Shown: positions 1 to 5,792 of the stretch, one piece after another
Layout of the letters: each line of letters opens with the position of its first letter
Numbering within the stretch: the stretch's first letter is position 1
Assembly (NCBI GenBank): GCA_937885165.1
Contig: CAKZZJ010000117.1
Span: 1-6,933, forward strand
Reading direction: 5' to 3'
From: an uncultured Caryophanales bacterium
GTDB taxonomy: Bacteria; Bacillota_I; Bacilli_A; Acholeplasmatales; Anaeroplasmataceae
Length of the DNA stretch: 6,933 nt
The notes under the pieces: generated by a model
Told to the model about the DNA's origin: nothing
Database searches by the model: none
What the model saw: the letters and a program-made list of their open reading frames with translations, nothing else
Position numbers and translations under genes: made by a program

Positions 1-3
1 TGT

Positions 4-153
4 TTACAACAATTCTTTAGCGGTTTTAAAGTGCATTTTTGCTATTTCATTCAATCTTTGGTATGAATATTTTTTTATAAATTCTTTTGCCTGTTCTTTT
101 ACCGATTGCGCTACGCCTTTTGAAAATTCAATTTCATTAAGAGATTTGAAGAA
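4..153 (-). CDS. 3' end of an unidentified minus-strand gene (possible glycosyltransferase C-terminus)
   Basis: Read on the minus strand, an open frame runs from about 153 down to a TAA at 6-4 and gives about 50 residues. The end reads ...AKEFIKKYSYQRLNEIAK..., then MHFKTAKELL and stop. It is Lys/Glu-rich and looks like a C-terminal amphipathic helix pair. The pattern AKEF-x-KK-Y/F-S-W/Y-x-x-(I/L) followed by a final ...KELL resembles the last helix of GT-B glycosyltransferases (GT4 type), but that is a family impression from a very short piece. The gene has no visible start. Going upstream it meets an in-frame TGA (plus-strand TCA, 154-156) inside a hairpin at the boundary with the pyruvate kinase remnant. 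It therefore appears to be a gene tail joined to foreign sequence. It could also be a chance open frame, although its amino-acid make-up looks coding. Confidence 0.35.
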   Translation of the reverse strand, partial: FFKSLNEIEFSKGVAQSVKEQAKEFIKKYSYQRLNEIAKMHFKTAKELL

Positions 154-531
154 TCAAATCTTAATTTAGGTGATGACTTTTTAAGTGCTATATGTAATGC
201 AGCTGTTTTAACTGCTCATCAGGTAGATGCTCAGGCTATAATCTGTGTAACTAATCATGGCCAGACAGCATTTAAGCTTAGTGCTTATAGACCTTACTGC
301 CCAATTATTAGTATAACAGTTGATGAAAAAGCTTGCCGTCAATTAAATTTAGCATGGAATGTCTATCCTATCTATGCCGAAAAGAAAGAAACTACCGATG
401 AATTATTTCAGTACGCTATTGAAAAAGCGCTTGAATCTGGAATAGTTAAAGAAGGGGATAAAGTAGTAATTACTGGTGCGAGTGCTGTAGGTAATGCTAT
501 TACTGATACAATTAAGATTCATATTTTATAG
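124..531 (+). pseudogene. pyk: Pyruvate kinase, C-terminal fragment (5' end missing)
   Basis: The frame is open from 124 to the TAG at 529-531 and encodes the C-terminal alpha/beta domain of pyruvate kinase, the enzyme that turns phosphoenolpyruvate and ADP into pyruvate and ATP at the end of glycolysis. Recognisable family blocks are DDFLSAICNAAVLTAHQ, then CVTNHGQTAFKLSAYRP, CPIISITVDEKACRQLNLAW, GIVKEGDKVVITGA and a TDTIKIHIL tail. The TIM-barrel and B domains, about 340 residues with the catalytic site, are absent. Upstream the frame is closed by TGA at 121-123 and 64-66, and no other plus frame continues the enzyme. Similarity probably starts near 145-160, so residues before that may not belong to the kinase. 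The segment counts at about 38-40% GC (181-300), against about 22% in part of the next gene, as expected for a highly expressed glycolytic gene. As it stands the fragment cannot be catalytic. Either the gene was broken here or the sequence is chimeric at the hairpin 142-161. Confidence 0.85.
142..161. repeat. Perfect 8-bp inverted repeat at the gene-fragment junction
   Basis: AGATTTGA (142-149), a four-base spacer AGAA, then TCAAATCT (154-161) form a perfect snap-back hairpin. It lies exactly where the minus-strand gene tail stops being open and where pyruvate kinase similarity begins. Short inverted repeats at such boundaries are typical of fold-back template switching, either in vivo or during genome amplification. 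Confidence 0.7.
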
Positions 532-541
532 GGATTTTATT

Positions 542-1108
542 ATGTTTGACCCCAATATAATTTTAAAAACAGAAAGATTAACATTAAGATTTATTAATAA
601 AGATGATAATCTTGCAATGTATGAAAATATATTTCATGATGAAGATGTATTGAAATATTTTATAGCAGATTATATAGATGATTTTTCCAAAATTGATATG
701 GATAAAAGTAGAGATTTTGCTATCGCACGAGAAGTGTATATATTCTCAGTTATCATAACAAAAACAAATGAAAATATAGGTATGATGCTTGAATGCAGTA
801 AGCCTGATAAATATTTTCAAAATGTAGAGATAGGCTACGCCTTCGGTAAAAAATACTGGAATAATGGATACGCTACTGAAGCTTTAAAAGAAATGATTGA
901 ATTTGAATTTCAAAAAGGAATAAGTAAAGTATATTCAGGATATATCACAGAAAATATTTCATCTAAAAGAGTTATGGAAAAATGCAATATGCTATTTGAA
1001 TGTAAAAAAATAAAAGAAATAAAATATCATGATATGTTTTATGATTTAGAATATTATTATATCCTAAATCCAAAAGTTTTTAATGAAGGAGGTATAAAAA
1101 ATGACTAA
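542..1108 (+). CDS. GNAT family N-acetyltransferase (RimJ/RimL-like)
   Basis: A 188-residue protein of the Acetyltransf_3 type, which moves an acetyl group from acetyl-CoA to an amine; the substrate cannot be told from sequence. It opens with the usual strand ILKTERLTLRFINKDD (residues 7-22). The acetyl-CoA pyrophosphate loop is YWNNGYATEAL (105-115), a variant of Q/R-x-x-G-x-G/A with Asn at the first position. The late motif N-x-x-S-x-R-V-M-E-K is at 138-147, but the following segment is CNMLFE rather than the usual L-G-F-x-E, so the active site may be adapted or divergent. I chose ATG 542 because AGGGA (530-534) lies 7 bases upstream. The frame is open further back to an ATG at 494, but that would sit inside the pyruvate kinase remnant. 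Its own promoter is not visible, so transcription probably came from upstream. It overlaps the next gene by 8 bases, implying translational coupling. Confidence 0.85.
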   Translation: MFDPNIILKTERLTLRFINKDDNLAMYENIFHDEDVLKYFIADYIDDFSKIDMDKSRDFAIAREVYIFSVIITKTNENIGMMLECSKPDKYFQNVEIGYAFGKKYWNNGYATEALKEMIEFEFQKGISKVYSGYITENISSKRVMEKCNMLFECKKIKEIKYHDMFYDLEYYYILNPKVFNEGGIKND

Positions 1109-1529
1109 AGAAGTTGATGAAGAAGTAGTCGATTTAACTGGTGAAGATTCAAATTTAGATGATTCTGATAAGAATATAAAAGAAGAAATGTCTGCATCAA
1201 GAAAAAAAACGTTTAAATTTGAAGGTTTAATCTTTTTATTGGCACTCATCTCATTCTTGCTTTTAGGAACAATAGGGGGCTTTTGGAGATGGTGCTGGCT
1301 TATGTTTTTGATTGCTATAGTTATATCAAGTATATTTGAAGCATTATTAAGTAAGAGGATATCTTATTTCAATTATCCGATTGCGGTTACAGTGGTTTAT
1401 CTATTTTTAGGCCTTTTAGGACCACAAATATGGCACCCGACATGGATTTTATTTGTTTCAATTCCCATATTTTATATGATTGCAAATCCTTTAGATAATC
1501 ATTTTGAAAAATTAAGGAATATAAAATAA
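1101..1529 (+). CDS. Small four-helix membrane protein with acidic N-terminus
   Basis: A 142-residue protein of unknown function. The first 30 residues hold 12 Asp/Glu and form a soluble, probably disordered acidic head. Then come a basic patch (SRKK, 33-36) and four likely membrane helices at about 40-60, 64-83, 91-108 and 112-128. The last two carry a pattern of aromatic and Pro residues (FNYPIAVTVVYLFLG, then WHPTWILFVSIPIFYMI). That pattern recurs in small firmicute membrane proteins attached to HAAS/DUF1700-like or regulator domains; this is from memory and is not a firm family call. A cytoplasmic N-terminus is suggested by the basic residues before helix 1. The start is secure: a consensus AGGAGG at 1087-1092 lies 8 bases before the ATG, much stronger than its neighbours' sites. 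It overlaps the acetyltransferase gene by 8 bases and is followed at once by a terminator. Confidence 0.75.
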   Translation: MTKEVDEEVVDLTGEDSNLDDSDKNIKEEMSASRKKTFKFEGLIFLLALISFLLLGTIGGFWRWCWLMFLIAIVISSIFEALLSKRISYFNYPIAVTVVYLFLGLLGPQIWHPTWILFVSIPIFYMIANPLDNHFEKLRNIK

Positions 1530-1538
1530 TGTAAAATC

Positions 1539-1576
1539 AGTTTTGATAGTAACTATTTACTATTAAAACTTTTTTT
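1539..1576 (+). terminator. Intrinsic terminator after the acetyltransferase/membrane-protein pair
   Basis: A 14-bp stem pairs 1539-1552 with 1557-1570, with one G-U pair and a four-base loop (CTAT). A run of seven T follows (1570-1576). It starts 10 bases after the stop of the membrane-protein gene. The stem is AT-rich, with only two G-C pairs, but it is long, and the position and T-run make this a convincing rho-independent terminator. Confidence 0.85.
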
Positions 1577-1591
1577 CTGCCTAAATTGCCA

Positions 1592-1609
1592 AATTAAGCA
1601 TAATTAAGC
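1592..1609. promoter_or_regulatory. Two AATTAAGC direct repeats, 10 bp apart, upstream of the mgtC-family promoter
   Basis: AATTAAGC occurs at 1592-1599 and again at 1602-1609, followed by AT and CAT respectively. The repeat has one helical turn between units and lies 19-37 bases upstream of the -35 box. Same-face tandem half-sites in this place are typical of activator or response-regulator binding. No regulator is identified, and in AT-rich DNA the match could be chance. Confidence 0.35.
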
Positions 1610-1628
1610 CATAAAATTAATATAACTC

Positions 1629-1657
1629 TTGCATAAATTGAAAAAATAAAATAAAAT
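1629..1657 (+). promoter_or_regulatory. Vegetative-type promoter for the mgtC-family-to-lysS unit
   Basis: TTGCAT (-35, 1629-1634) and TAAAAT (-10, 1652-1657) are separated by exactly 17 bases, matching four and five of six positions of the primary sigma-factor consensus. Transcription would start near 1663-1665, giving a leader of about 45 bases. It lies between the terminator at 1539-1576 and the ATG at 1710 and is the only good promoter I see before the six-gene unit. Confidence 0.65.
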
Positions 1658-1666
1658 ATGTATTAG

Positions 1667-1687
1667 TTTAATTGTTTTACAATTAAA
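1667..1687. repeat. 9-bp palindrome in the leader of the mgtC-family gene
   Basis: TTTAATTGT (1667-1675), loop TTT, then ACAATTAAA (1679-1687). It begins a few bases after the predicted transcription start, so it could be a repressor operator or a weak leader hairpin. It is followed by A residues rather than a T-run, so it is not a terminator. It leaves the ribosome site GAGGA (1698-1702) free. Confidence 0.5.
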
Positions 1688-1709
1688 AAATAAAATTGAG
1701 GAAAATAAC

Positions 1710-2654
1710 ATGAATAAAAAGGTAATTAGAAATATTATTTATGCATCAATTGCTTTAGGAATTATAGCAGTTATAGTTTTATTAATAATTTCATCTATTC
1801 AGAATAAGACAACAACTACACTTCTTTCAGAAGGTGAAGGTTCTTATAATCCACCAAAAAATAGTAACTTCCTAGATAGATGGCTTTTAGGATTGATTTC
1901 AGAATATAATGGCTATGGTATTTTATTATATGTATTTTTGACTTCTGTATTTGCTGGTTTTTTATCCTTTTTAATCGGACTTGAAAGACAACTAATGGGT
2001 GAAGCTGCAGGTATAAGAACCCACGCTTTAATATCAATTGGCTCTTCATTATTAATGACAATATCTATCTGGGCTATAAGGATTGCCGATGGATCAATTG
2101 ATATAGGCCAAGGTTCAATCAGTGTAAGTGCTGATTTGAATTATGATACATCAAGAATAGCTGCCGGTGTTGTCACAGGCTTAGGATTTTTAGGTGGCGG
2201 AGTAATAATCCACGACAAATTCACTGTCAAAGGTCTTGCAACAGCAGGTACACTTTGGATATGTGCCGCAATTGGTCTTGCATGTGGTGCTGGTTTCGTT
2301 TTGGAAGCTATAGTTACTACTGTAGTTACAATAATTACGCTCATCGTCTTGGCAAAATTAATCGATATTATTGATAGTAAGAGTCCAACGCTCACTGTTA
2401 AAGCGAAAAAAGGTTTTCCGATTGTTACCGAAATTAGAGATTTCTCATTTGATAATGGTTTGACATTAAAACATCTAACAATCGATGAATTTACTGATGA
2501 ATATACTATGGTAAGAATCAGTTATACATTTAAAACTGATGTATCACTGCTTTTATATCTACAAGAACAGCTGCTTCTTAATCCGGAGATACTAGAAATA
2601 AAAATTTTGAAAAATAAAGATAAAAAGATGCTTAAATTAAGCAAAAGAGGATAA
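1710..2654 (+). CDS. MgtC/SapB family membrane protein
   Basis: A 314-residue inner-membrane protein. The MgtC domain spans about 71-220: GLERQ (90-94), AGIRTHALISIG (100-111), DTSRIAAGVVTGLGFLGGG (146-164), then VKGLATAGTLWICAAIGLACG (173-193, read without a break). These are the family's conserved blocks. A soluble C-terminal domain (about 226-305) has the alternating strand-helix look of the ACT-like tail seen in longer members. In enterobacteria and mycobacteria MgtC proteins serve growth at low magnesium and adjust F1Fo ATP synthase; transport itself is not established, and the role here is inferred only from the family. Unusual is an N-terminal extra helix (8-29) followed by an approximately 35-residue polar Thr/Ser/Gly-rich stretch, before the helix at 70-90 that starts most family members. 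The start is supported by GAGGA (1698-1702), 7 bases upstream. It heads the operon behind its own promoter. Confidence 0.88.
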   Translation: MNKKVIRNIIYASIALGIIAVIVLLIISSIQNKTTTTLLSEGEGSYNPPKNSNFLDRWLLGLISEYNGYGILLYVFLTSVFAGFLSFLIGLERQLMGEAAGIRTHALISIGSSLLMTISIWAIRIADGSIDIGQGSISVSADLNYDTSRIAAGVVTGLGFLGGGVIIHDKFTVKGLATAGTLWICAAIGLACGAGFVLEAIVTTVVTIITLIVLAKLIDIIDSKSPTLTVKAKKGFPIVTEIRDFSFDNGLTLKHLTIDEFTDEYTMVRISYTFKTDVSLLLYLQEQLLLNPEILEIKILKNKDKKMLKLSKRG

Positions 2655-2658
2655 AATT

Positions 2659-3405
2659 ATGAATGATTATGTAAAGAAGAATATGGAAACAATATCATCG
2701 TGGATATGCGACGGTTGGACATGGGGTAAACCTATTTCCAAATCTGAATTTGAAAGAGCTAAAAAAGGGGACTATTCATTACTTTTGACACCTAAAAAAC
2801 CTGTTCCGAAATCATGGATAGGTGATGTTAAAGATAAAGAGGTACTAGGTTTTGCATCAGGAGGTGGACAGCAGGTGCCAATCCTTGCTGCACTTGGTGC
2901 TAAGGTATCACTACTTGATCTAAATGAAAGTCAGGTTAAGGCTGATATAGATTATGCAAAAAGAGAAAAATATGATATCGAAATTTATCAAAATGATTAT
3001 AATGAACCATTTCCAATTCCAAACGATAAATTCGATATGATATTCGCACCGGTATCACTTGTATATGCTGAGACATTAGATCCTATTTTTAAAGAATTAT
3101 ATAGGGTATTAAAACCAGGTGGAAGACTTCTTATAGGATTTGACAATGGTATTAATTTTATAACAAATGATGAAATAACAATTGAAAATTCATTACCATT
3201 TAATCCTTTAAGAAACAAAAACCAACAAAAGTCGCTTGAAAAAGATGATGCAGGATATCAGTTTTCTCATACTTTAGGAGAGACACTTGGAGGCCTTTTG
3301 AGAGTAGGCTTTGTTTTAAAAGATATATATGAAGATGTAAATGAATACGGAAGGCTTGCTGACTTAGGCATACCTTCATATTATTCAGTTTATTTAATTA
3401 AATAA
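2659..3405 (+). CDS. Class I SAM-dependent methyltransferase
   Basis: A 248-residue cytosolic protein. It begins with a conserved cap, SSWICDGWTWGKPIS (13-27), and LTPKKPVPKSW (43-53). A Rossmann-type methyltransferase domain follows: motif I, with VLGFASGGGQQ (62-72), binds the SAM carboxypropyl end, and the acidic end of strand 2 (LLDLNESQ, 85-92) holds the ribose. The post-motif region is FDMIFAPVSLVY (125-136) and LKPGGRLLIGFDNG (151-164) closes the core. This cap-plus-core layout marks a widespread family of Methyltransf_11-type enzymes annotated only as class I methyltransferase; the substrate is unknown. The C-terminal half (195-248) includes a helix-rich lid. A GAGGAT sequence (2647-2652) overlaps the previous stop, and ATG 2659 is 4 bases after it, so the gene is co-translated with the MgtC-like protein. 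The context does not name its substrate. Confidence 0.85.
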   Translation: MNDYVKKNMETISSWICDGWTWGKPISKSEFERAKKGDYSLLLTPKKPVPKSWIGDVKDKEVLGFASGGGQQVPILAALGAKVSLLDLNESQVKADIDYAKREKYDIEIYQNDYNEPFPIPNDKFDMIFAPVSLVYAETLDPIFKELYRVLKPGGRLLIGFDNGINFITNDEITIENSLPFNPLRNKNQQKSLEKDDAGYQFSHTLGETLGGLLRVGFVLKDIYEDVNEYGRLADLGIPSYYSVYLIK

Positions 3406-3641
3406 TGGAAGATACATTTTATGATATTTATTTCAGGTTTTTAGGTAATGTAAAATTTAAAAATCTGAGAAAGAATCTGATTATAGATTTAATAGACAAT
3501 CAGGGAAATGAATTAAAATTTAAGATAATAAAAATCAAAAAAATTATTTTAGAATTAAAGCCCTGTGATTATGATGGAGAAAATATCAAAGTCAGATTTG
3601 ATATAGATGAAAACAATCAGGAAATATTAATTTTAATCTAG
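3405..3641 (+). CDS. Hypothetical 78-aa protein
   Basis: A small protein I do not recognise. It has alternating short hydrophobic and charged stretches (KNLIIDLIDNQG, LKFKIIKIKKIILELK, KVRFDIDENN, EILILI), which look like consecutive beta strands of a small barrel or sheet. There is one Cys (residue 54) and no signal peptide or membrane helix. Its ATG shares one base with the methyltransferase stop (TAATG at 3403-3407), and there is no clear Shine-Dalgarno before it, so translation probably depends on re-initiation. That tight coupling, and an open frame through AT-rich DNA with sensible composition, argue that it is real. A role alongside the methyltransferase is possible but not shown. Confidence 0.65.
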   Translation: MEDTFYDIYFRFLGNVKFKNLRKNLIIDLIDNQGNELKFKIIKIKKIILELKPCDYDGENIKVRFDIDENNQEILILI

Positions 3642-3651
3642 GTTGGTTATT

Positions 3652-4287
3652 ATGAAGCATATTATTGATTTTTTGAATAAAATATGGGATTTTTTTGCGA
3701 AAAGATTAAACAACTTTTTTGCTAAACACCCATATTTAAATAAACAAAAAAATTTTATTGCTTCATGTTTTTGTGGTTTTTTAGGTGCTCTAGTATCCTA
3801 TTTATTATTATCTATTGTGCCGCTATTTGTTGATATGAATAGTATTGATGTTGATATCATACCAAAAGTAGAAATTAGGATTAATGATAATTTCAGCTAT
3901 TATTGGAAATTTATTGGATTTTCATCTTATAGCATGGTAAATGGTAAACTTGTAGGTACCAATTTAGGTTTTATTTATACTATACTTTATTATTTAGGCT
4001 TATTTTTATCAAGTATTATTACATTATTATTTATGCGTAAATATTATCACCAAAAGGGTGGAATAAAATTAGTATTAAAAACAATATTTACGATAATGAT
4101 TGTTGGTGTTATATCAAATATGATAAATAATTTGTGGCTTCCGGTTGCGAGTTTTTATTTGAATCAGTTTGTATATAATATCGTAGTTATAATAATATCA
4201 GGCGGGATAAATTTAATAGTTGGGCATTTTATAAATAGATTTTTATTTGATGATACATTTATGAAAAGAAAAAAAAGAAAGAAGTGA
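3652..4287 (+). CDS. Four-helix membrane protein, weakly GtrA-like
   Basis: A 211-residue integral membrane protein. An amphipathic Phe/Lys-rich N-terminus (1-34) precedes likely membrane helices at about 36-60, 105-128, 139-158 and 172-195. A polar loop (61-104) lies between the first two, and a very basic tail (KRKKRKK) ends the protein and is probably cytoplasmic. The four-helix plan, the Gly-rich first helix (CGFLGALVSYLLL) and the last helix running into INRFLFDD recall GtrA-type proteins, which are thought to help move lipid-linked sugars in cell-envelope assembly. The loop is longer than usual and the similarity is by eye only. I chose ATG 3652, with AGG at 3640-3642 nine bases upstream, over the in-frame TTG at 3643 that adds three residues. 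It lies 10 bases after the 78-aa gene and 5 before lysS. Confidence 0.7.
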   Translation: MKHIIDFLNKIWDFFAKRLNNFFAKHPYLNKQKNFIASCFCGFLGALVSYLLLSIVPLFVDMNSIDVDIIPKVEIRINDNFSYYWKFIGFSSYSMVNGKLVGTNLGFIYTILYYLGLFLSSIITLLFMRKYYHQKGGIKLVLKTIFTIMIVGVISNMINNLWLPVASFYLNQFVYNIVVIIISGGINLIVGHFINRFLFDDTFMKRKKRKK

Positions 4288-4292
4288 TTTAG

Positions 4293-5792
4293 ATGAATGA
4301 ATTAACAGAACAAGAAATCAATAGACGCAACAAATTAGAAAAATATAGAGAATTAGGGATTGACCCATTCGGTCAAAAATATGAAGTAAAAAACACAGCT
4401 AAGGAAGTTAAAGAACTTGGCAGCCCATACACTCATGAAGAATTAGAAGAAAAAAATATCGAAGTTAGTGTAGCTGGTCGTATTATGTTCATAAGAAAAA
4501 TGGGTAAGGCTTCATTTTTCTCTATTCAGGATAGAAGTGGTAAAATTCAGATTTACATTAAAAAAGATAATGTGGGAGAAGAACAATATAATCTATTTAA
4601 GATGGCTGATATCGGCGATATCGTAGGTATCAAAGGTAAGATTATGGTGACAATGACAGGAGAAGTAACCATCAACTGTGAAACATATACTCATCTTTCA
4701 AAAGCATTAAGACCTCTTCCTGAAAAGTTCCATGGTCTAACTGATATTGAAGAAAGATATCGTAGAAGATATCTTGATTTAATAATGAATGAGGAATCAA
4801 AAAGAGTTGCGATGCTAAGACCTAAAATCATCAGGGCAATGCAGACATATTTTGATTCATTAGGTTTTATTGAAGTAGAGACACCAGTATTACAAAATAT
4901 CAAAGGTGGCGCTACCGCAAGACCATTCATAACTCACCATAATGCACTTGATACTGATTTTTATTTACGTATCGCAACAGAACTACATTTAAAAAGACTG
5001 ATTGTTGGTGGCCTTGAAAAAGTATATGAAATCGGCAGATTATTCAGAAATGAAGGAATGGATAAAACTCATAATCCTGAATTTACTACAGTTGAGTTAT
5101 ACCAGGCTTATGGTAATCTAGATTCAATGAAAGAAATCTGTGAAGGTGTAATGAAAGAAATTGCTAAAAAAGTTATCGGCAAGATGCAGTTTAAAAATCC
5201 ATTTGATCCTGAGTCAGATACATTAATAGATTTAGAAAAACCATTTGAAGTATTAACAATGTGTGATTTAATTAAAAGAGAAACCGGTGTAGATTTCAAA
5301 AACAATAATTACACATTTGATGAAGCAAAAGAACTTGCTAAAAAATTCAATGTTCCTGTTGAGGCACACTTTAATTCAGTCGGTCACATAATCAATGCTT
5401 TTTTTGAAGAATATGGAGAAAAGACTTTAATTCAGCCAACATTCCTATGTGAATACCCAATTGAAATATCACCTCTTACCAAAAAAGAAAAAGATGATCC
5501 TCGTTTTGTTGAAAGATTTGAATTCTTTATGGGTGGTAAGGAATTTGGGAACGCATATACAGAATTAAATGACCCAATTGATCAGAGGGAAAGATTTATT
5601 GAACAATTAAAGGAAAAAGAAAGAGGAAATGATGAGGCAAGCGAAATGGATGAAGATTTCGTTGAAGCATTAGAATATGGTATGCCTCCTTGTGGTGGTA
5701 TAGGTATCGGAATTGATAGATTAATTATCTTCTTCAGTGAATCTGAATCAATACGTGATGTTATATTATTCCCTCAAATGAAATTAAGATGA
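4293..5792 (+). CDS. lysS: Lysine--tRNA ligase (class II)
   Basis: At 499 residues this is a full-length bacterial class II lysyl-tRNA synthetase, the cytosolic homodimer that joins lysine to tRNA-Lys using ATP. The N-terminal anticodon-binding OB fold covers about 55-135 (VAGRIMFIRKMGKASFFSIQ at 60-79). Motif 1 is around FIEVETPVLQ (192-201). Motif 2 is YEIGRLFRNEGMDKTHNPEF (245-264), with the ATP-contacting Arg in FRNE. Motif 3 is GGIGIGIDRL (468-477), with the invariant Arg 476. The end RDVILFPQMK (488-497) is standard. No key residue is missing. ATG 4293 gives the family's normal N-terminus (INRRNKLEKYRELGIDPFG), behind a weak GAAGTGA (4281-4287) made from the upstream stop. No T-box leader or separate promoter precedes it, so it probably relies on the promoter at 1629-1657. 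It ends in TGA, which overlaps the next start. Confidence 0.98.
   Translation: MNELTEQEINRRNKLEKYRELGIDPFGQKYEVKNTAKEVKELGSPYTHEELEEKNIEVSVAGRIMFIRKMGKASFFSIQDRSGKIQIYIKKDNVGEEQYNLFKMADIGDIVGIKGKIMVTMTGEVTINCETYTHLSKALRPLPEKFHGLTDIEERYRRRYLDLIMNEESKRVAMLRPKIIRAMQTYFDSLGFIEVETPVLQNIKGGATARPFITHHNALDTDFYLRIATELHLKRLIVGGLEKVYEIGRLFRNEGMDKTHNPEFTTVELYQAYGNLDSMKEICEGVMKEIAKKVIGKMQFKNPFDPESDTLIDLEKPFEVLTMCDLIKRETGVDFKNNNYTFDEAKELAKKFNVPVEAHFNSVGHIINAFFEEYGEKTLIQPTFLCEYPIEISPLTKKEKDDPRFVERFEFFMGGKEFGNAYTELNDPIDQRERFIEQLKEKERGNDEASEMDEDFVEALEYGMPPCGGIGIGIDRLIIFFSESESIRDVILFPQMKLR

Noticed and set aside
494..541. Upstream in-frame ATG for the acetyltransferase at 494
   Set aside because: It lies inside the pyruvate kinase frame, has no ribosome site, and adds 16 residues before the family's normal N-terminus; ATG 542 has AGGGA at proper distance.
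1658..1709. Riboswitch or T-box leader before the MgtC-family/lysS unit
   Set aside because: The predicted leader is only about 45 bases, with a single small palindrome and no T-box sequence, anti-terminator or T-run.
3643..3651. TTG start at 3643 for the four-helix membrane protein
   Set aside because: It is one base after the previous stop and too close to AGG at 3640-3642; ATG 3652 has the better spacing.
1064..5305. Several minus-strand open frames of 60-85 codons opposite the plus-strand genes
   Set aside because: Each lies wholly or almost wholly within a well-supported plus-strand gene, has no ribosome site, and has composition typical of a mirror frame.
4285..5792. Possible use of TGA as tryptophan, given the low GC
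   Set aside because: TGA ends lysS exactly at the family's usual C-terminus and also ends the preceding gene, while Trp codons are TGG.
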